This document shows, one piece after another, positions 31,301 through 41,642 of a stretch of 57,548 bases of DNA. Position 1 is the stretch's first letter. Every line of letters starts with the position of its first letter. Where the stretch lies: contig NZ_LZLV01000107.1 in assembly GCF_001673405.1 (NCBI RefSeq), forward strand, positions 1 to 57,548, read 5' to 3'. A program made the position numbers and the translations under genes. This DNA comes from Mycobacterium sp. 1245111.1. GTDB taxonomy: Bacteria > Actinomycetota > Actinomycetes > Mycobacteriales > Mycobacteriaceae. The notes below the pieces were generated by a model that had not been told where the DNA came from, searched no databases, and was given only the letters and a program-made list of their open reading frames with translations.

Positions 31301-33081
31301 TAGCCCTGCGGCCGCTTGCCGCCCGCGACATCGTCGGGATAGTCGGGGTAAAACGGCACATAGCCCTCGTCGCGGCCGGCCAGCACGTACAGCGGGTCCT
31401 CGACGTCGGCGCCGTAGCCCTGCTCGCGCAGGTCGACCTTGCGGCTCTTGAACGTGGTGGTGTGTTCCATCGAATCCACCAGTCGCACGAACAGCGGCAT
31501 GGCGTACGCCGGCAATTCCTTGTAGACGGTCTCGGCCATGGCCTTGCCGTCGAAGTCGCTGCCCTCGCGCAGCTTGACCGCCGCCATTCCGGCGCGGCCA
31601 CCGGTGCGGGGGATCTCCACACCGAAGACGGTGCATTCCTCGACGGCCTTGTTGGACGCCAGCGCCCGCTCCACCTCGGTGGTGGCGACGTTTTCGCCCT
31701 TCCACCGGAAGGTGTCGCCGAGGCGGTCGACGAACGCGGCGTGGCCCATGCCCTGCGGGCTCATCACGTCGCCGGTGTTGAACCAGCAATCCCCATCGCG
31801 GAAAGCGTTGCGCACCAACTTCTTTTCGCTCGCGCTCGGGTCGGTGTAACCGTCGAACGGCTGCAGCCGGGTGACCGGGCTGAGCAGCAGACCGGGTTGA
31901 CCGGTGGGCACCCGCTGCACGCGACCGTCGGCGCCGCGCAGCGGCGCGCCGGTGTCGGTGTCGTACTGCACGTAGGCCGTCGGCATCGGCGCACACCCGG
32001 CCGACTTCGGCACGTTGAACATGTTGATAAAGGCCGTGTTTCCCTCGCTGGCGGCGTAGAACTCACACACCCGGGCGATGCTGAACCGCGAGGTGAACTC
32101 GTCCCAGATCTCCGGCCGTAGCCCGTTGCCGGCGATCAGCCGCACCTTGTGCGACCGGTCGGTCGGCTTTTCCGGTTGGTTGAGCAGGTAGCGGCAGATC
32201 TCGCCGATGTAGATGAAAGCCGTTGCTTCACTGGCGATTACCTCGTCCCAGAACCGCGACGCCGAGAACGACTTGCCCAGCGCCAAGGTCCCGCCCGCAT
32301 TGATCACCGATCCGACCGCGACGGTCAAAGCGTTGTTGTGGTACAGCGGAAGACAGCTGTACAGGGTGTCAGAACCCTTGAGCCGCAAGCCAAGTCCGCC
32401 GAATGCGGCCAGCGCCGCCAGCCATCGCTTGTGGGTCATCACGCTGGCCTTCGGGTGGCCGGTGGTGCCCGACGTGAAGATGTAGAACGCAGTGTCCTTG
32501 GCCAGCACGGCCGACGCCGACGGCGGGTTGGTGGTCGGCGCGGTGGCCGCCAGCCGCTCCATCTCCTCGATGGTGGTCGGTTCGATCTCCAGGCCGCCGC
32601 ACTCGTCCACCGCTTCGATGAGATCGGCTTCGGCGACAAGCACTTTGGCGTTCAGCAGGCCCAGGCTGTGGGCCAGCACGTCACCACGCTGATGGTAGTT
32701 GAGCATCCCGGCGATCGCACCGCACTTGACCACGGCCAACATCATCAGCACCGCGTTGGGCGAGTTGCGCAGCATGACGCCGACGACGTCGCCGCGGCCG
32801 ACGCCGCGAGCCGCCAGCACGGCCGCGTAGCGGTTGACGGTTTCATTGGCCTCGCGGTAGGACAGCTGCTGGTCGCCGAACCGGAGGAACACCTTGTCGC
32901 CCAACTTGGCGGCCCGGTCCTGGAACACCTTGCCGATCGACGTCTTGGACGTCGGCCGCGCCAGCAGCCCGGTAACCACCCCGCGGACGATCACTGGGGT
33001 GTCGGCCAGCAGACTCGGGAGCTGGGTTGCGATGTCGAGCAGCCCGACCGACTTGTGGGCACCCGAGTTGTGTTCCGGCAT
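31300..33081 (-). CDS. fadD6: FadD6, long-chain fatty acyl-CoA synthetase
   Basis: A 593-residue member of the very-long-chain acyl-CoA synthetase/FATP branch. It has the AMP-binding P-loop YIFTSGTTGHPKAS near 210, YAASEGNT, the FNTGD motif and the C-terminal DRLGDTFRWKGENVATTEVE. It activates fatty acids taken up from outside. I chose the ATG at 33081 (MPEHNSG), close to the H37Rv protein; the in-frame ATG nine codons upstream has less support. Confidence 0.93.
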   Translation of the reverse strand: MPEHNSGAHKSVGLLDIATQLPSLLADTPVIVRGVVTGLLARPTSKTSIGKVFQDRAAKLGDKVFLRFGDQQLSYREANETVNRYAAVLAARGVGRGDVVGVMLRNSPNAVLMMLAVVKCGAIAGMLNYHQRGDVLAHSLGLLNAKVLVAEADLIEAVDECGGLEIEPTTIEEMERLAATAPTTNPPSASAVLAKDTAFYIFTSGTTGHPKASVMTHKRWLAALAAFGGLGLRLKGSDTLYSCLPLYHNNALTVAVGSVINAGGTLALGKSFSASRFWDEVIASEATAFIYIGEICRYLLNQPEKPTDRSHKVRLIAGNGLRPEIWDEFTSRFSIARVCEFYAASEGNTAFINMFNVPKSAGCAPMPTAYVQYDTDTGAPLRGADGRVQRVPTGQPGLLLSPVTRLQPFDGYTDPSASEKKLVRNAFRDGDCWFNTGDVMSPQGMGHAAFVDRLGDTFRWKGENVATTEVERALASNKAVEECTVFGVEIPRTGGRAGMAAVKLREGSDFDGKAMAETVYKELPAYAMPLFVRLVDSMEHTTTFKSRKVDLREQGYGADVEDPLYVLAGRDEGYVPFYPDYPDDVAGGKRPQG

Positions 33082-33114
33082 GGCGGCCAGCCTAGCGATG
33101 CGCAGCAAATGCCC

Positions 33115-33696
33115 TCAGCGGGGTGTGCAGGCCGCCACGGCCGCCGCGACCTTGTCGACGACCGCCAGCCGATCCATCGCGATCTGCGACACGTATCCGG
33201 AGTCGACGAGCCCGGCCAACCACGCGAGCAGGACGTCGTAATGGCCACCGGGATCCAGCATCACCAGCGGCTTGTCGTGTACGCCGAGGTACCCCCCGGT
33301 CCAGGCCTCGAAGAACTCCTCGAGCGTGCCGATGCCACCGGGCAACGTGATGAACGCGTCGGCGCGGTCCTCCATGATCTGTTTGCGCTCGCGCATGGTG
33401 TCGGTGACGATCAGCTCGTCGGCGTCGTGGTCGGCGACCTCGCGCCGGACCAGCATCTTGGGAATGACACCGACGGTCCAGCCGCCACGTGCGCGGGCGG
33501 CGGTGGCCAGCGCGCCCATCGCCGAGACATTGCCGCCACCCCAGACCAGGGTCCAGCCGCGGTCGGCGATCGCCTCGCCGAGTTCGGCGGCCAGCGCCAG
33601 CAACTCCGGATGCGTGGGCCCGGAGGCGCAGTACACGCAGACCGCCCATGGACGAGACACACACGAAACGTAGACCACCCTTGCCGCCAAGCGCAT
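33115..33696 (-). CDS. LOG-family protein, cytokinin riboside 5'-monophosphate phosphoribohydrolase type
   Basis: A Rossmann-fold protein of up to 193 residues with the LOG signatures VYCASGP, VWGGGNVSAMGA and PGGIGTLEEFFE. Such enzymes release free N6-modified adenines from their nucleotides; M. tuberculosis Rv1205 makes cytokinins. The start is uncertain; a GTG at 33660 giving VSRPWAVCVYC is a good alternative. It follows fadD6 in reverse order and diverges from the P-loop/TPR gene with 48 nt between. Confidence 0.88.
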   Translation of the reverse strand: MRLAARVVYVSCVSRPWAVCVYCASGPTHPELLALAAELGEAIADRGWTLVWGGGNVSAMGALATAARARGGWTVGVIPKMLVRREVADHDADELIVTDTMRERKQIMEDRADAFITLPGGIGTLEEFFEAWTGGYLGVHDKPLVMLDPGGHYDVLLAWLAGLVDSGYVSQIAMDRLAVVDKVAAAVAACTPR

Positions 33697-33732
33697 TTGG
33701 GCCTAACCGCATGCGGCCCGGTGTGCGCGCCA

Positions 33733-33738
33733 TAAAAT
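33733..33738 (+). promoter_or_regulatory. -10 box of a leaderless transcript
   Basis: TAAAAT is followed by 6 nt and the GTG at 33745. It is the nearest to consensus of the -10 boxes seen in this window. Confidence 0.55.
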
Positions 33739-33744
33739 CCGGCC

Positions 33745-35838
33745 GTGCCAAGTGCTTGGGCTGCCGCGCCGCCAGAGGCCGTACTGCGCGACGTCGTCGC
33801 CGCCCTGGACGATCCGCAGCGGGCCGGCGTGGTGATCCTCGGCGCCGACGGCGTCGGCAAAACCGTCCTCGCCCGCCGCGCCGCCTCGCCCGCCGCCCGC
33901 TGGGTGGTCGGCACCGCCACCGAGCACGCCATTCCCTTCGGCGCCTTTCGCGCGCTGCTGGCCGGCATCGACGTCAGCGGTACCGCCCGACCGGCCGAAT
34001 TGCTACGGGCCGCGCAGGACAGGCTTACCGGAGAGCAGAGCCTCTTCGTCGTCGACGACGCCCATTACCTCGACCGGCTGTCCGCGACGCTGGTCTACCA
34101 GCTGGCGTTGAGCGGGTCGGCGCGGCTGATCGTCACGGTCCGATCCGGTGCCGAGGTGCCCGAAGCGGTCGAGGCGTTGTGGGCCGACGGGTTGTTGAAC
34201 CGGGTCGAGGTCGGCGCGCCGGACGAGGCGGCAGCACTGCCGGGCCGGGTCGACGACTACCTGGCCGGACTGCCCGCGGCCGCGCGCACGACGCTGGACT
34301 TCCTGGCGCTGGCCGAGCCGCTGCGGCGCGACGACCTGACGGCGTTGGCCGGCGAGGACGCCGTCGGGCAGGCCGAAGCCACCGGTGCGGTGATGGTCGA
34401 CGACGCCGCGATGGTCTACGCCGCCCATCCGCTCTACACGGCCCGCGCGCGGGCGGCGCTGGCGCCCGACACGGCGCGGGCGGTGCGGACGTCACTGGTC
34501 GAGCGGCTCGCGGCGGGCCCGTGTGATCACGTCGGCGATCAGCTGCGGCTCGCGGCGCTGGCCGTCGGCACCGACGCTCCCGGCGACACCCCCGACATCG
34601 AGCTGGTCAGCGCGGCCCAGCAAGCGCTGCGCTTCGGCGAACTCACGCTGGCGGAACACCTCGCACGGGCGGCACTGGATCGCTCCGAGGGGCTGGCCGC
34701 ACGGTTGGCGCTCGGCTACGCGCTGGCCTGGCAGGGCCGCGGACGTGAAGCCGATGCCGCGCTGAGTGCCGTCGACCCCGACCAGCTGTCGCCGCCCGAG
34801 CTGATGGCGTGGGCTTTGCCGCGGGCGGCCAACCAGTTCTGGATGCTCGGCGAACCAGCGCAGGCGACCGCGTTTCTGCAAACCACCCGCAACCGGGTCG
34901 ACTCGCTGGGCGCTCAAGCGACGCTCGACGCGCTGACGGCGACGTTCGCGATGAACTCCGGCACGCCGCTGCGGACCCTGCGCATCGCCAACGAGGTGCT
35001 GGCGTCACCGCACGCCGACGGGGTTGCCATCGGATGGGCGGCCTCGGCGGCGGCGCTGAGCTCGGCCCGCACCGGCCAATTCGACGACGTCGAGGCGCTG
35101 GCCCGCCGGGCGACCGCCGCCGACCATCCCGGGCTACTCCGGTTCACCAGCGGCTTCGGCCGGATCACCGCGCTGATGATGGCAGGCCGGCTGGCCGAGG
35201 CCCGCACGCTGGCCCAGCGCTACACCGACTTCGCCGAGCTGCAGCAGCCGGGCCGGGCGATCGGCGAGACGCTGGTGGGCTATGTCGCGATCGCGCAGGG
35301 TGATTTCGACGCCGCGGTGACGCTGCTGAGCCGGGCCGCCGGCCCGCTGGCCCGCACCGGATATTCCTGGGGCCCGCTGTCGCTGATGCTGCTGGCCCAG
35401 GCGTTCGGCCAGCAGGGCGAACAACAGCGCGCCGCAATGGCTTTCAGCCGGGCCGAGTCGCTGCACGGGCTCAAGTCGTCGCTGTTCGCTCCCGAGTTGG
35501 CGTTGGCCAAGGCGTGGTCGAAGGCGGCGCACGGCGACACCGCGGGCGCGATCGAAGCCGCGCGCGAAGCGATCCAGACCGCCGAGCGCGGCGGACAGTC
35601 GGCGATCGCGTTGCGTGCGTTGCAGGACGCGACGCGCCTCGGCGATGTCCGCGCCGTGCAGCGGGCCGGTCGGCTGGCCGGCGAAGTGGACTGCGTGCTG
35701 GGACGACTGACGCTGGCACACGCCCGGGCGCTGGCCGCCGGTGACGCCGCGGCGCTAGCCGACGTGGCGGCCGACCTGGCCGATCGGGGCCTGCATCCCG
35801 CGGCCGCCGATGCCAGAGTCCAGGCGCAGCGCGGTTAG
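33745..35838 (+). CDS. Large P-loop ATPase with TPR-like repeats (Rv1204c-like, MalT/LAL-type without HTH)
   Basis: A 697-residue protein. The N-terminal P-loop domain has Walker A GADGVGKT (about 33-40) and Walker B LFVVDDAH (about 98-105), followed by a winged-helix-like stretch and, from about 290, helical TPR-type repeats rich in Ala/Leu. This resembles the STAND regulators of the MalT/LuxR (LAL) group, but the C-terminal LuxR DNA-binding domain is missing; the protein ends [10 protein letters not shown]. It may therefore act through a partner. It converges with dapE and overlaps it by 4 nt. Confidence 0.8.
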   Translation: MPSAWAAAPPEAVLRDVVAALDDPQRAGVVILGADGVGKTVLARRAASPAARWVVGTATEHAIPFGAFRALLAGIDVSGTARPAELLRAAQDRLTGEQSLFVVDDAHYLDRLSATLVYQLALSGSARLIVTVRSGAEVPEAVEALWADGLLNRVEVGAPDEAAALPGRVDDYLAGLPAAARTTLDFLALAEPLRRDDLTALAGEDAVGQAEATGAVMVDDAAMVYAAHPLYTARARAALAPDTARAVRTSLVERLAAGPCDHVGDQLRLAALAVGTDAPGDTPDIELVSAAQQALRFGELTLAEHLARAALDRSEGLAARLALGYALAWQGRGREADAALSAVDPDQLSPPELMAWALPRAANQFWMLGEPAQATAFLQTTRNRVDSLGAQATLDALTATFAMNSGTPLRTLRIANEVLASPHADGVAIGWAASAAALSSARTGQFDDVEALARRATAADHPGLLRFTSGFGRITALMMAGRLAEARTLAQRYTDFAELQQPGRAIGETLVGYVAIAQGDFDAAVTLLSRAAGPLARTGYSWGPLSLMLLAQAFGQQGEQQRAAMAFSRAESLHGLKSSLFAPELALAKAWSKAAHGDTAGAIEAAREAIQTAERGGQSAIALRALQDATRLGDVRAVQRAGRLAGEVDCVLGRLTLAHARALAAGDAAALADVAADLADRGLHPAAADARVQAQRG

Positions 35839-36908
35839 CTGCTCAGGTAGGCCCGAAGCATGGTCACGGCATCGGTGATCTGGTGGATGGGCACCGACTC
35901 GTCGCGGGTGTGCGCAAGGTTGGGGTCACCGGGTCCGTAGTTGACCGCGGCGATGCCGCGGGCCGCGAACCGGGACACGTCGGTCCAGCCGTACTTCGCC
36001 CGCACCTGCCCGCCGGCCGCCTCGACCAGGCCTTTAGCCGCCGGGTTGGACAGGCCCGGCAGCGCTCCGGCAGCGGAGTCGGTCTGCTCAATCCGCACGT
36101 CGAGGCCGTCGAACACGTCGTGGACGTGTTGCAGCGCGGCCTGCGCCGACCGGTCCGGCGCGAAACGGAAGTTCACTGTGACCGACGCGGCATCGGGTAT
36201 CACGTTGCCGGCCACCCCGCCGTCGATGCGTACCGCCGACAGCCCCTCGCGGTAGACACATCCGTCGATGTCGACATCGCGGGGCCGGTAACTCTCGAGG
36301 CGCTGTAGCACCGCCCCCAGCTTGTGAATCGCGTTGTCCCCCAGCCATGCTCGCGCGGAGTGTGCGCGAGTTCCATTGGCGCTCACCACAACTCGCAGTG
36401 TGCCCTGACAACCCGCTTCGATGTAGCCGCCGGTCGGCTCGCCCAGGATCGCCACGTCCGCGGCAAGCCATTCGGGTAATTCGCGTTCGATGCGACCCAA
36501 ACCGTTTGCCGAGGACTCGATCTCCTCGCAGTCGTAGAACACCAGGGTCAGGTCGTGCGCCGGCTCGGTGACGGTCGCGGCCAGATGCAGGAAGACCGCG
36601 TCACCCGACTTCATGTCGGTGGTGCCGCAACCGTGCAGCGACTCGGCGTCGCGGCGGCTGGGCAGGTTGCCGGCCACCGGGACGGTGTCGAGGTGACCGG
36701 CCAACAACACCCGGGTGGGGCGGCCCAGCGCGGTTCGGGCCAGCACCGCGTTGCCGTTGCGTAGGATCTCCCAGCCCACAGAAGGGGGAGTTTGGGTCCG
36801 GAGGGCGGCCTCGACCTCGGCGGCGATGCGCTCTTCGTGCCGCGACTCGCTGGGAATATCGACCAGAGCAGCCGTCAGCTCGACCGGGTCACCGTGTAGG
36901 TCCAGCAC
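35835..36908 (-). CDS. dapE: Succinyl-diaminopimelate desuccinylase
   Basis: A 357-residue M20 zinc peptidase-family enzyme of lysine/diaminopimelate synthesis. Metal ligands and catalytic residues appear in [23 protein letters not shown] and the dimerisation domain after [16 protein letters not shown] chose the GTG at 36908 because it matches the known N-terminus LDLxGDPxELTAAL and stands 6 nt behind a TACGCT box; longer in-frame forms run into dapD. Confidence 0.93.
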   Translation of the reverse strand: MLDLHGDPVELTAALVDIPSESRHEERIAAEVEAALRTQTPPSVGWEILRNGNAVLARTALGRPTRVLLAGHLDTVPVAGNLPSRRDAESLHGCGTTDMKSGDAVFLHLAATVTEPAHDLTLVFYDCEEIESSANGLGRIERELPEWLAADVAILGEPTGGYIEAGCQGTLRVVVSANGTRAHSARAWLGDNAIHKLGAVLQRLESYRPRDVDIDGCVYREGLSAVRIDGGVAGNVIPDAASVTVNFRFAPDRSAQAALQHVHDVFDGLDVRIEQTDSAAGALPGLSNPAAKGLVEAAGGQVRAKYGWTDVSRFAARGIAAVNYGPGDPNLAHTRDESVPIHQITDAVTMLRAYLSS

Positions 36909-36914
36909 GGTCTC

Positions 36915-36935
36915 AGCGTAGTGGGTGGGTAGCGT
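36915..36935. promoter_or_regulatory. Back-to-back leaderless promoters of dapE and dapD
   Basis: On the minus strand TACGCT (36920-36915) stands 6 nt before the dapE GTG. On the plus strand TAGCGT (36930-36935) stands 7 nt before the dapD GTG at 36943. Only 34 nt separate the two start codons, so each promoter's -35 must lie over the other's -10 or coding region and the two polymerases must compete. Confidence 0.55.
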
Positions 36936-36942
36936 GGGACCC

Positions 36943-37887
36943 GTGACTGCAGCTTCAGGTATCGGCCTTGCGACCGTGGCCGCCAATGGATCGGTTCTCG
37001 ACACCTGGTTCCCCGCACCGGAACTGATCGAGGCGGGCGAGACCGGCACGACGCGGTTGTCGGTGGCCGAGGTGCCCGACGAGTTGGCGGCGCTGGCCGG
37101 CCGCGACGACGATCGCAACGTCGAAACCGTGGTGGTACGCACGGTGATCGGCTCGCTCGACGACAAAGCCGTCGACGCCTACGACGGGTATCTGCGGCTG
37201 CACCTGCTCTCGCATCGCCTGGTGGCTCCGCACGGTCTCAACGCCGACGGGCTGTTCGGGGTGCTGACCAACGTGGTGTGGACCAGCCACGGGCCCTGCG
37301 CCGTCGAGGATTTCGAGACGGTACGAATGCGACTGCGCCGCCGCGGACCGGTCGCCGTCTACGGCATCGACAAGTTCCCGCGGATGGTCGACTACGTCGT
37401 GCCGAGTGGTGTACGCATCGCCGATGCCGACCGGGTGCGCCTTGGCGCGCATCTGGCTTCGGGCACGACGGTGATGCACGAGGGCTTCGTCAACTTCAAC
37501 GCGGGCACTTTGGGTGCCTCGATGGTCGAGGGCCGCATCTCGGCGGGCGTGGTGGTCGGCGACGGCTCCGACGTCGGTGGCGGGGCTTCGATCATGGGAA
37601 CGCTGTCCGGCGGTGGCACCGAGGTGATTTCGCTCGGCAAGCACTGCCTGCTCGGCGCGAATTCCGGGTTGGGCATCCCGCTGGGCGACGACTGCGTCGT
37701 CGAAGCCGGCCTGTACGTCACTGCCGGGACGAAAGTCATGCTGCCCGAAGGCAATTCGGTCAAAGCCCGCGAGCTAGCCGGTAGCAGCAATCTGCTGTTC
37801 CGCCGCAACTCGTTGACCGGCGCGGTGGAGGTGGTGTCGCGTGACGGCCGCGGGATCGCGCTCAACGAGGACCTGCACGCCAACTAG
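36943..37887 (+). CDS. dapD: Tetrahydrodipicolinate N-succinyltransferase
   Basis: A 314-residue mycobacterial-type DapD. The N-terminal domain is followed by a left-handed beta-helix of hexapeptide repeats (about 170-285, for example [23 protein letters not shown]). It makes the succinylated substrate whose later derivative DapE hydrolyses. Three in-frame GTGs exist (36925, 36934, 36943); I chose the last, which directly follows the -10 box and fits the family length. Confidence 0.93.
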   Translation: MTAASGIGLATVAANGSVLDTWFPAPELIEAGETGTTRLSVAEVPDELAALAGRDDDRNVETVVVRTVIGSLDDKAVDAYDGYLRLHLLSHRLVAPHGLNADGLFGVLTNVVWTSHGPCAVEDFETVRMRLRRRGPVAVYGIDKFPRMVDYVVPSGVRIADADRVRLGAHLASGTTVMHEGFVNFNAGTLGASMVEGRISAGVVVGDGSDVGGGASIMGTLSGGGTEVISLGKHCLLGANSGLGIPLGDDCVVEAGLYVTAGTKVMLPEGNSVKARELAGSSNLLFRRNSLTGAVEVVSRDGRGIALNEDLHAN

Positions 37888-37895
37888 TAGTTCGC

Positions 37896-38135
37896 TCAGG
37901 GCACCCATCGTTTGGTGCAGAACGCTCCGATCCTCGCCGGCTGGCAGGAGATCGTGAGGTGCTTTCCGGCGTGCGGGTCCGGCTGCACGGCCTGCGCCTG
38001 GTCGGCACATTGAACTGCGGCGTCGGCCACGCATTCCGGTCCCCCCGCGGTGGCCCGTGGCACAGCATCCGTTGAGCCGATGATCACCAACGTTCCCATC
38101 GCCGCGATCGCGGCCCGCCGCGCGATTGTCTGCAC
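37896..38135 (-). CDS. Small secreted cysteine-containing protein
   Basis: A 79-residue protein with a predicted cleavable signal peptide (hydrophobic IAAMGTLVIIGSTDAV, cleavage probably after ATA near 30). The mature part of about 49 residues contains four cysteines, which may form two disulfides. It resembles uncharacterised small secreted mycobacterial proteins. It starts with GTG and converges on dapD, leaving 8 nt. Its function is unknown. Confidence 0.65.
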   Translation of the reverse strand: MQTIARRAAIAAMGTLVIIGSTDAVPRATAGGPECVADAAVQCADQAQAVQPDPHAGKHLTISCQPARIGAFCTKRWVP

Positions 38136-38197
38136 TGCTGCCCCATTTCCACCACCCGCCGCTCAGGCGGGGCGTCAGACTCCGATGTCGGACGTTA

Positions 38198-38279
38198 GTT
38201 CACTAAAGTGAACCAAAGTAGTGAAATGTAGCTATTGGTCCTGTAATGTTGCTGTGCGTCTACGGATCCGGGTTATTGT
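38198..38279 (+). promoter_or_regulatory. Palindromic operator and promoter of the HTH/membrane pair
   Basis: A perfect palindrome GTTCACT-AA-AGTGAAC at 38198-38213 is followed by a third AGTGAA half-site at 38220-38225, 13 nt after the previous one. Downstream, TTGCTG (38249-38254) and TATTGT (38274-38279) could serve as -35 and -10, with the ATG 6 nt later. The small HTH protein encoded next is the obvious candidate binder. The local sequence is more A/T-rich than its surroundings. Confidence 0.6.
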
Positions 38280-38285
38280 CTACTC

Positions 38286-38594
38286 ATGGACGACTCCGAT
38301 AAGGATCCTGCCGTCGTGCTGCCGTACCTCGTCGGCCGCCCCCTTGCGGCCACCGAGGTTTACGAGGCGTTCGGCTACCGCAAATCGGCGTACTACAAGG
38401 CGGTACGCGAAGGTCGGCTGGTCACTGCCGACAGCCTGCTGAAGGCGGCGAAATATCTGCGGTTGAATCCCGTCGACCTGCTTGTCCGGTTCGGCCTGAT
38501 CCAGCACGAGACGGTCATCGAATACCTGGCATCGACGCGTGCCCTCCCGAAACTGCGTGACCTCCGCCCCGATCCGGGTAAACCGCCAGTCTGA
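38286..38594 (+). CDS. Small DNA-binding (HTH) protein
   Basis: A 102-residue protein with a probable helix-turn-helix, AATEVYEAFGYRKSAYYKAVREGRLV (about 21-46), of the excisionase/MerR-like or repressor kind. A second helical part, SLLKAAKYLRLNPVDLLVRFGL, follows at about 50-71. I do not recognise a named family. The palindrome upstream suggests autoregulation, and the following membrane-protein gene begins 26 nt later on the same strand. It could be a phage-derived regulator. Confidence 0.7.
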   Translation: MDDSDKDPAVVLPYLVGRPLAATEVYEAFGYRKSAYYKAVREGRLVTADSLLKAAKYLRLNPVDLLVRFGLIQHETVIEYLASTRALPKLRDLRPDPGKPPV

Positions 38595-38620
38595 TCGCCG
38601 CAGAGGAGTCGCTCGCGACA

Positions 38621-39361
38621 ATGATGTCCGCACTCATCATCGCCACCCTGATCGTCGTTTTTTCCAGCCTGTGGATCCGCCGGCACACCTGGCGCTCCCG
38701 CTGGGAAGCCGACGCGAGTCTCAACATCGCCCTGCAAGGCTGTGCCGTGCTGTTGATGTCACCGTGGGCGTCGGAGACTCTCGGCCCGCCGCTGCACCAC
38801 GTCTTCGGGTACTGGAACATCGAAGACCTCATCGGCCACATCTGCCTGATGTTCGCGGCCGCGGCCATTGTCGAGCACGGGCTTGCACGACTCGGGGACA
38901 GCCAGCAATGGCGCCGAATCTTCCGGCGACATATCGAAGCACCATTGTGGCTGGGCGTTCCGGCACTCGTCGCGGTGTTCTTCGCCGCGGACGAGTCATA
39001 CCACCCCGATCTGTTTCCGGCGCACGTCAGCACCGCATGGTTCGGCGCCTACTGGATCGTGTTGGGGATTCTGCTGGTGTATCTGTTCGGCTACGCGGCC
39101 AGAGTCATGCTGATCGTGCGCAACGATCCTCGCTCGACCGTGACGGCCACCCTGTACCTGATCTCGGCCGCATTCGGGTTGGCAGCGACCGTAATTCAGG
39201 TCACGACGGCCGAGGCCGGTATCGACATCACGCTGCCGGTCTGGTTGTGCGCATGCCTGGGCGCGGTCGGCTTCGCCTATGGCTCCGCCCGATCCTGGCT
39301 CGCCAAAATCGCGTGGTTCAACGACGGCAGAGTCGCACCGCCACCGCGAAACGACCACTGA
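38621..39361 (+). CDS. Integral membrane protein paired with the HTH gene
   Basis: A 246-residue protein with about six to seven hydrophobic segments: an initial helix (about 1-18), several central helices with a conserved-looking HICLMFAAAAIVEHGLARLG, and a C-terminal helix before a short charged tail. A GAGGAG ribosome site lies upstream. I do not recognise a transport or enzymatic motif. Operon position implies that the HTH protein controls or is controlled by it. The 198 nt between it and the first PE gene hold no other gene I can support. Confidence 0.7.
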   Translation: MMSALIIATLIVVFSSLWIRRHTWRSRWEADASLNIALQGCAVLLMSPWASETLGPPLHHVFGYWNIEDLIGHICLMFAAAAIVEHGLARLGDSQQWRRIFRRHIEAPLWLGVPALVAVFFAADESYHPDLFPAHVSTAWFGAYWIVLGILLVYLFGYAARVMLIVRNDPRSTVTATLYLISAAFGLAATVIQVTTAEAGIDITLPVWLCACLGAVGFAYGSARSWLAKIAWFNDGRVAPPPRNDH

Positions 39362-39559
39362 GACGGCATGCACGCGATGGCGGCTGCCGGTCGGCCCGCC
39401 GTTAAGAAGTCGTCAACGATCTCCACGCCGCGTGTCCGCGGCGCCCGATTCGGGAATGCGTCGTCCCAAAGCTGTTCCCGCACAACACCTCAGGAGGCCG
39501 GCTGACAACCACGCCCTCGATCCTTGTCCTTCGTCACGCAATTACAGAGGAGAAAAACC

Positions 39560-40411
39560 GTGTCTTTCGTAACCACGCAGTCGCCGGCGTTGCTGGCTGC
39601 GGCGGCCAAACTGCAACACCTCGGCACCGCGATGGCCGCTCAGAACGCGGCCGCGGCGACCCCCACCTCCGACGTGACTCCCGCTGCGGCGGACGGCGTG
39701 TCGGCGATGCAGGCCATGCAGTTCTCCGCGTACGGCACCTGGTACCAACAGGTCAGCAAGCAAGCCGAAACGGTACATCAGATGCTGGTCGACACACTCG
39801 ACTCCAACGCCGGTTCCTACGGCGACGCCGAGTCGACCAACCAGGCCACTACCGGATCCAATTCGCTGACAGGACTGCTCAATTCGCTCACCGGAGGCGG
39901 TTCGTCGGCCGCTAGTGGCGACTCGGGAATCTCCTCCAACGCGGGCGCGGCCATCGGCACGCCGTTCAACTGGGCACAGAACGTCTCCGCCGCGTCGTCG
40001 GACATGTTCGACCTCGCACAAGGCCAATACGCCCCGACCGGCGCGGTCGACACGACGTCCGACATCAGCGTGTTGAGCGCGCTCACCGCCACACCGGCGA
40101 CTGCGGCGGCCCCCGCCGGCGCCGGCGGACTGGGCGCGACGGCGGTGACGGCGGGCGTCGGTCAGGCCCCGTCGATCGGCGCGATGTCGGTGCCGCCGGC
40201 CTGGGCCGCGGGTGCGCCCGCAGCGGTCAACCCGGCGCCCACCACGATGCCGGCAGCCAGCTGGGCCGGCCCGACCGCGCACGCCGGACAGGTCAACACC
40301 CTGCCCGCCGGTGCCCCGTCGGTGGCGTCCACGCAGCGCGGTGGCCTCGGCGTCGGCGCGCCGCGCTACGGCGTCAAGCCCACCGTGATGCCTAAGCCGA
40401 CCGTCGTCTAG
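39560..40411 (+). CDS. PE-family protein with SVP-type C-terminal module (first copy)
   Basis: 283 residues from a GTG with a strong GAGGAG site. Residues 1-99 are a PE domain ([21 protein letters not shown]), ending in the ESX export motif YGDAE (Tyr-x3-Glu). A Gly/Ser/Ala-rich linker leads to a C-terminal module with GAMSVPPAW and the end [18 protein letters not shown]. The SVP motif is the hallmark of PPE-SVP proteins, so its presence on a PE protein is unusual. It should form a heterodimer with the next PPE protein and be secreted by ESX-5. Confidence 0.9.
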   Translation: MSFVTTQSPALLAAAAKLQHLGTAMAAQNAAAATPTSDVTPAAADGVSAMQAMQFSAYGTWYQQVSKQAETVHQMLVDTLDSNAGSYGDAESTNQATTGSNSLTGLLNSLTGGGSSAASGDSGISSNAGAAIGTPFNWAQNVSAASSDMFDLAQGQYAPTGAVDTTSDISVLSALTATPATAAAPAGAGGLGATAVTAGVGQAPSIGAMSVPPAWAAGAPAAVNPAPTTMPAASWAGPTAHAGQVNTLPAGAPSVASTQRGGLGVGAPRYGVKPTVMPKPTVV

Positions 40412-40446
40412 CCCTAAACGCCCACGAGAGAACAGGTTCGACAGCA

Positions 40447-41619
40447 ATGGTTTTCGACTTCGCAGCAATGCCCCCGGAGATCAACTCCATCCGCATGTAC
40501 ACCGGTCCCGGCTCGGGCCCGATGATGGCCGCCGCCGCAGCATGGAACAGCACGGCCGCCGACCTGAGTACGACGGCGGCCGGCGCCCAGTCGGTGATCG
40601 CCGAACTGGCCGGCGGCGAGTGGCTGGGGCCGTCGTCGGTGGCGATGGCCGCCGCGGTGGCGCCCTACATCGACTGGATGGAAACCACCGCCGGGGAACT
40701 CGCACAGGCCGCTAGCCAGGCGATGGCGTCGGCGGCCGCCTACGAGGCAGCGTTCGCGATGACGGTGCCCCCGCCGGTGATCGCCGCGAATCGCGCGCAG
40801 CTCGCGGCCCTGGTTGCCACGAACATCCTGGGCCAGAACACCCCGGCGATCATGGCCACCGAGGCTCTCTACGGCGAAATGTGGGCCCAAGATGCCGCCG
40901 CGATGTACGGCTACGCCGGCTCGTCGGCCAGCGCCGCGGTATTGAGTCCGCTATCGCCCCCCCCGGAGACCAACAACCCAGGTGGGCAGGCGGCACAGTC
41001 GGCCGCAACGGCACAAGGTGCGGCAACCGGTTCGCAGACAGCGGGTCTCAACGCGCTGGTGTCCAACATGCCCGGCGCCATGCAGTCGATGTCCTCGCCG
41101 CTGGCCGCGGCGGCAGCTGACAGCCCGATCGACGACTTCTTCTCCAACAGCCTGGTGGCGAACATCCCGAACGGCATCATCGACACCGCCGCCTGGCAGA
41201 TGTTCGCCGCGATCCCATCCGGGATCTTGTATGCGAAGGTGGTCGGCGACAACGCCGCCGCCGCGGCGGGCGGCCTGGCCGCGGGTCTGGCCGGCAGCAG
41301 CACCGCCGCGGCACCGGCCGCGGCCCTCGCCGGCGCGGGCGGGTTCGCCGGCACGCCGATCGTGGCGGGGCTCGCCTCGTCGTCGACGGTCGGCGGTCTC
41401 TCGGTGCCGGCCGGCTGGGCTGCAGGCACAACCCCGTCGGCGGGCAACTCGCTGGTGGCCGGGTCGGGCTGGACGGCACCGACCGAGGAAGGCATGGGGA
41501 CGACGAATGTGGCAGCCGGCATGCCAGCGGTCGCGTCGGCCGGGCGCAATGGCTACGGCTTTAGCACTCCCCGGTACGGCGTCAAGCCGACGGTGATGCC
41601 GAAATCCGTTCTGGTGTAA
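40447..41619 (+). CDS. PPE-family protein, SVP subgroup (first copy)
   Basis: A 390-residue protein beginning [13 protein letters not shown]. The PPE domain (1-180) has the WxG turn GEWLGPSS and the late conserved [15 protein letters not shown] / MYGYAGSSA blocks. The C-terminal part carries GLSVPAGW near 317 and ends [18 protein letters not shown]. It follows the PE gene by 35 nt. It probably dimerises with the PE protein and uses EspG5 and ESX-5 for export. The nearest M. tuberculosis genes are PPE18/PPE19-like. Confidence 0.92.
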   Translation: MVFDFAAMPPEINSIRMYTGPGSGPMMAAAAAWNSTAADLSTTAAGAQSVIAELAGGEWLGPSSVAMAAAVAPYIDWMETTAGELAQAASQAMASAAAYEAAFAMTVPPPVIAANRAQLAALVATNILGQNTPAIMATEALYGEMWAQDAAAMYGYAGSSASAAVLSPLSPPPETNNPGGQAAQSAATAQGAATGSQTAGLNALVSNMPGAMQSMSSPLAAAAADSPIDDFFSNSLVANIPNGIIDTAAWQMFAAIPSGILYAKVVGDNAAAAAGGLAAGLAGSSTAAAPAAALAGAGGFAGTPIVAGLASSSTVGGLSVPAGWAAGTTPSAGNSLVAGSGWTAPTEEGMGTTNVAAGMPAVASAGRNGYGFSTPRYGVKPTVMPKSVLV

Positions 41620-41642
41620 GCAACGACGACGTTTTGCCACAC

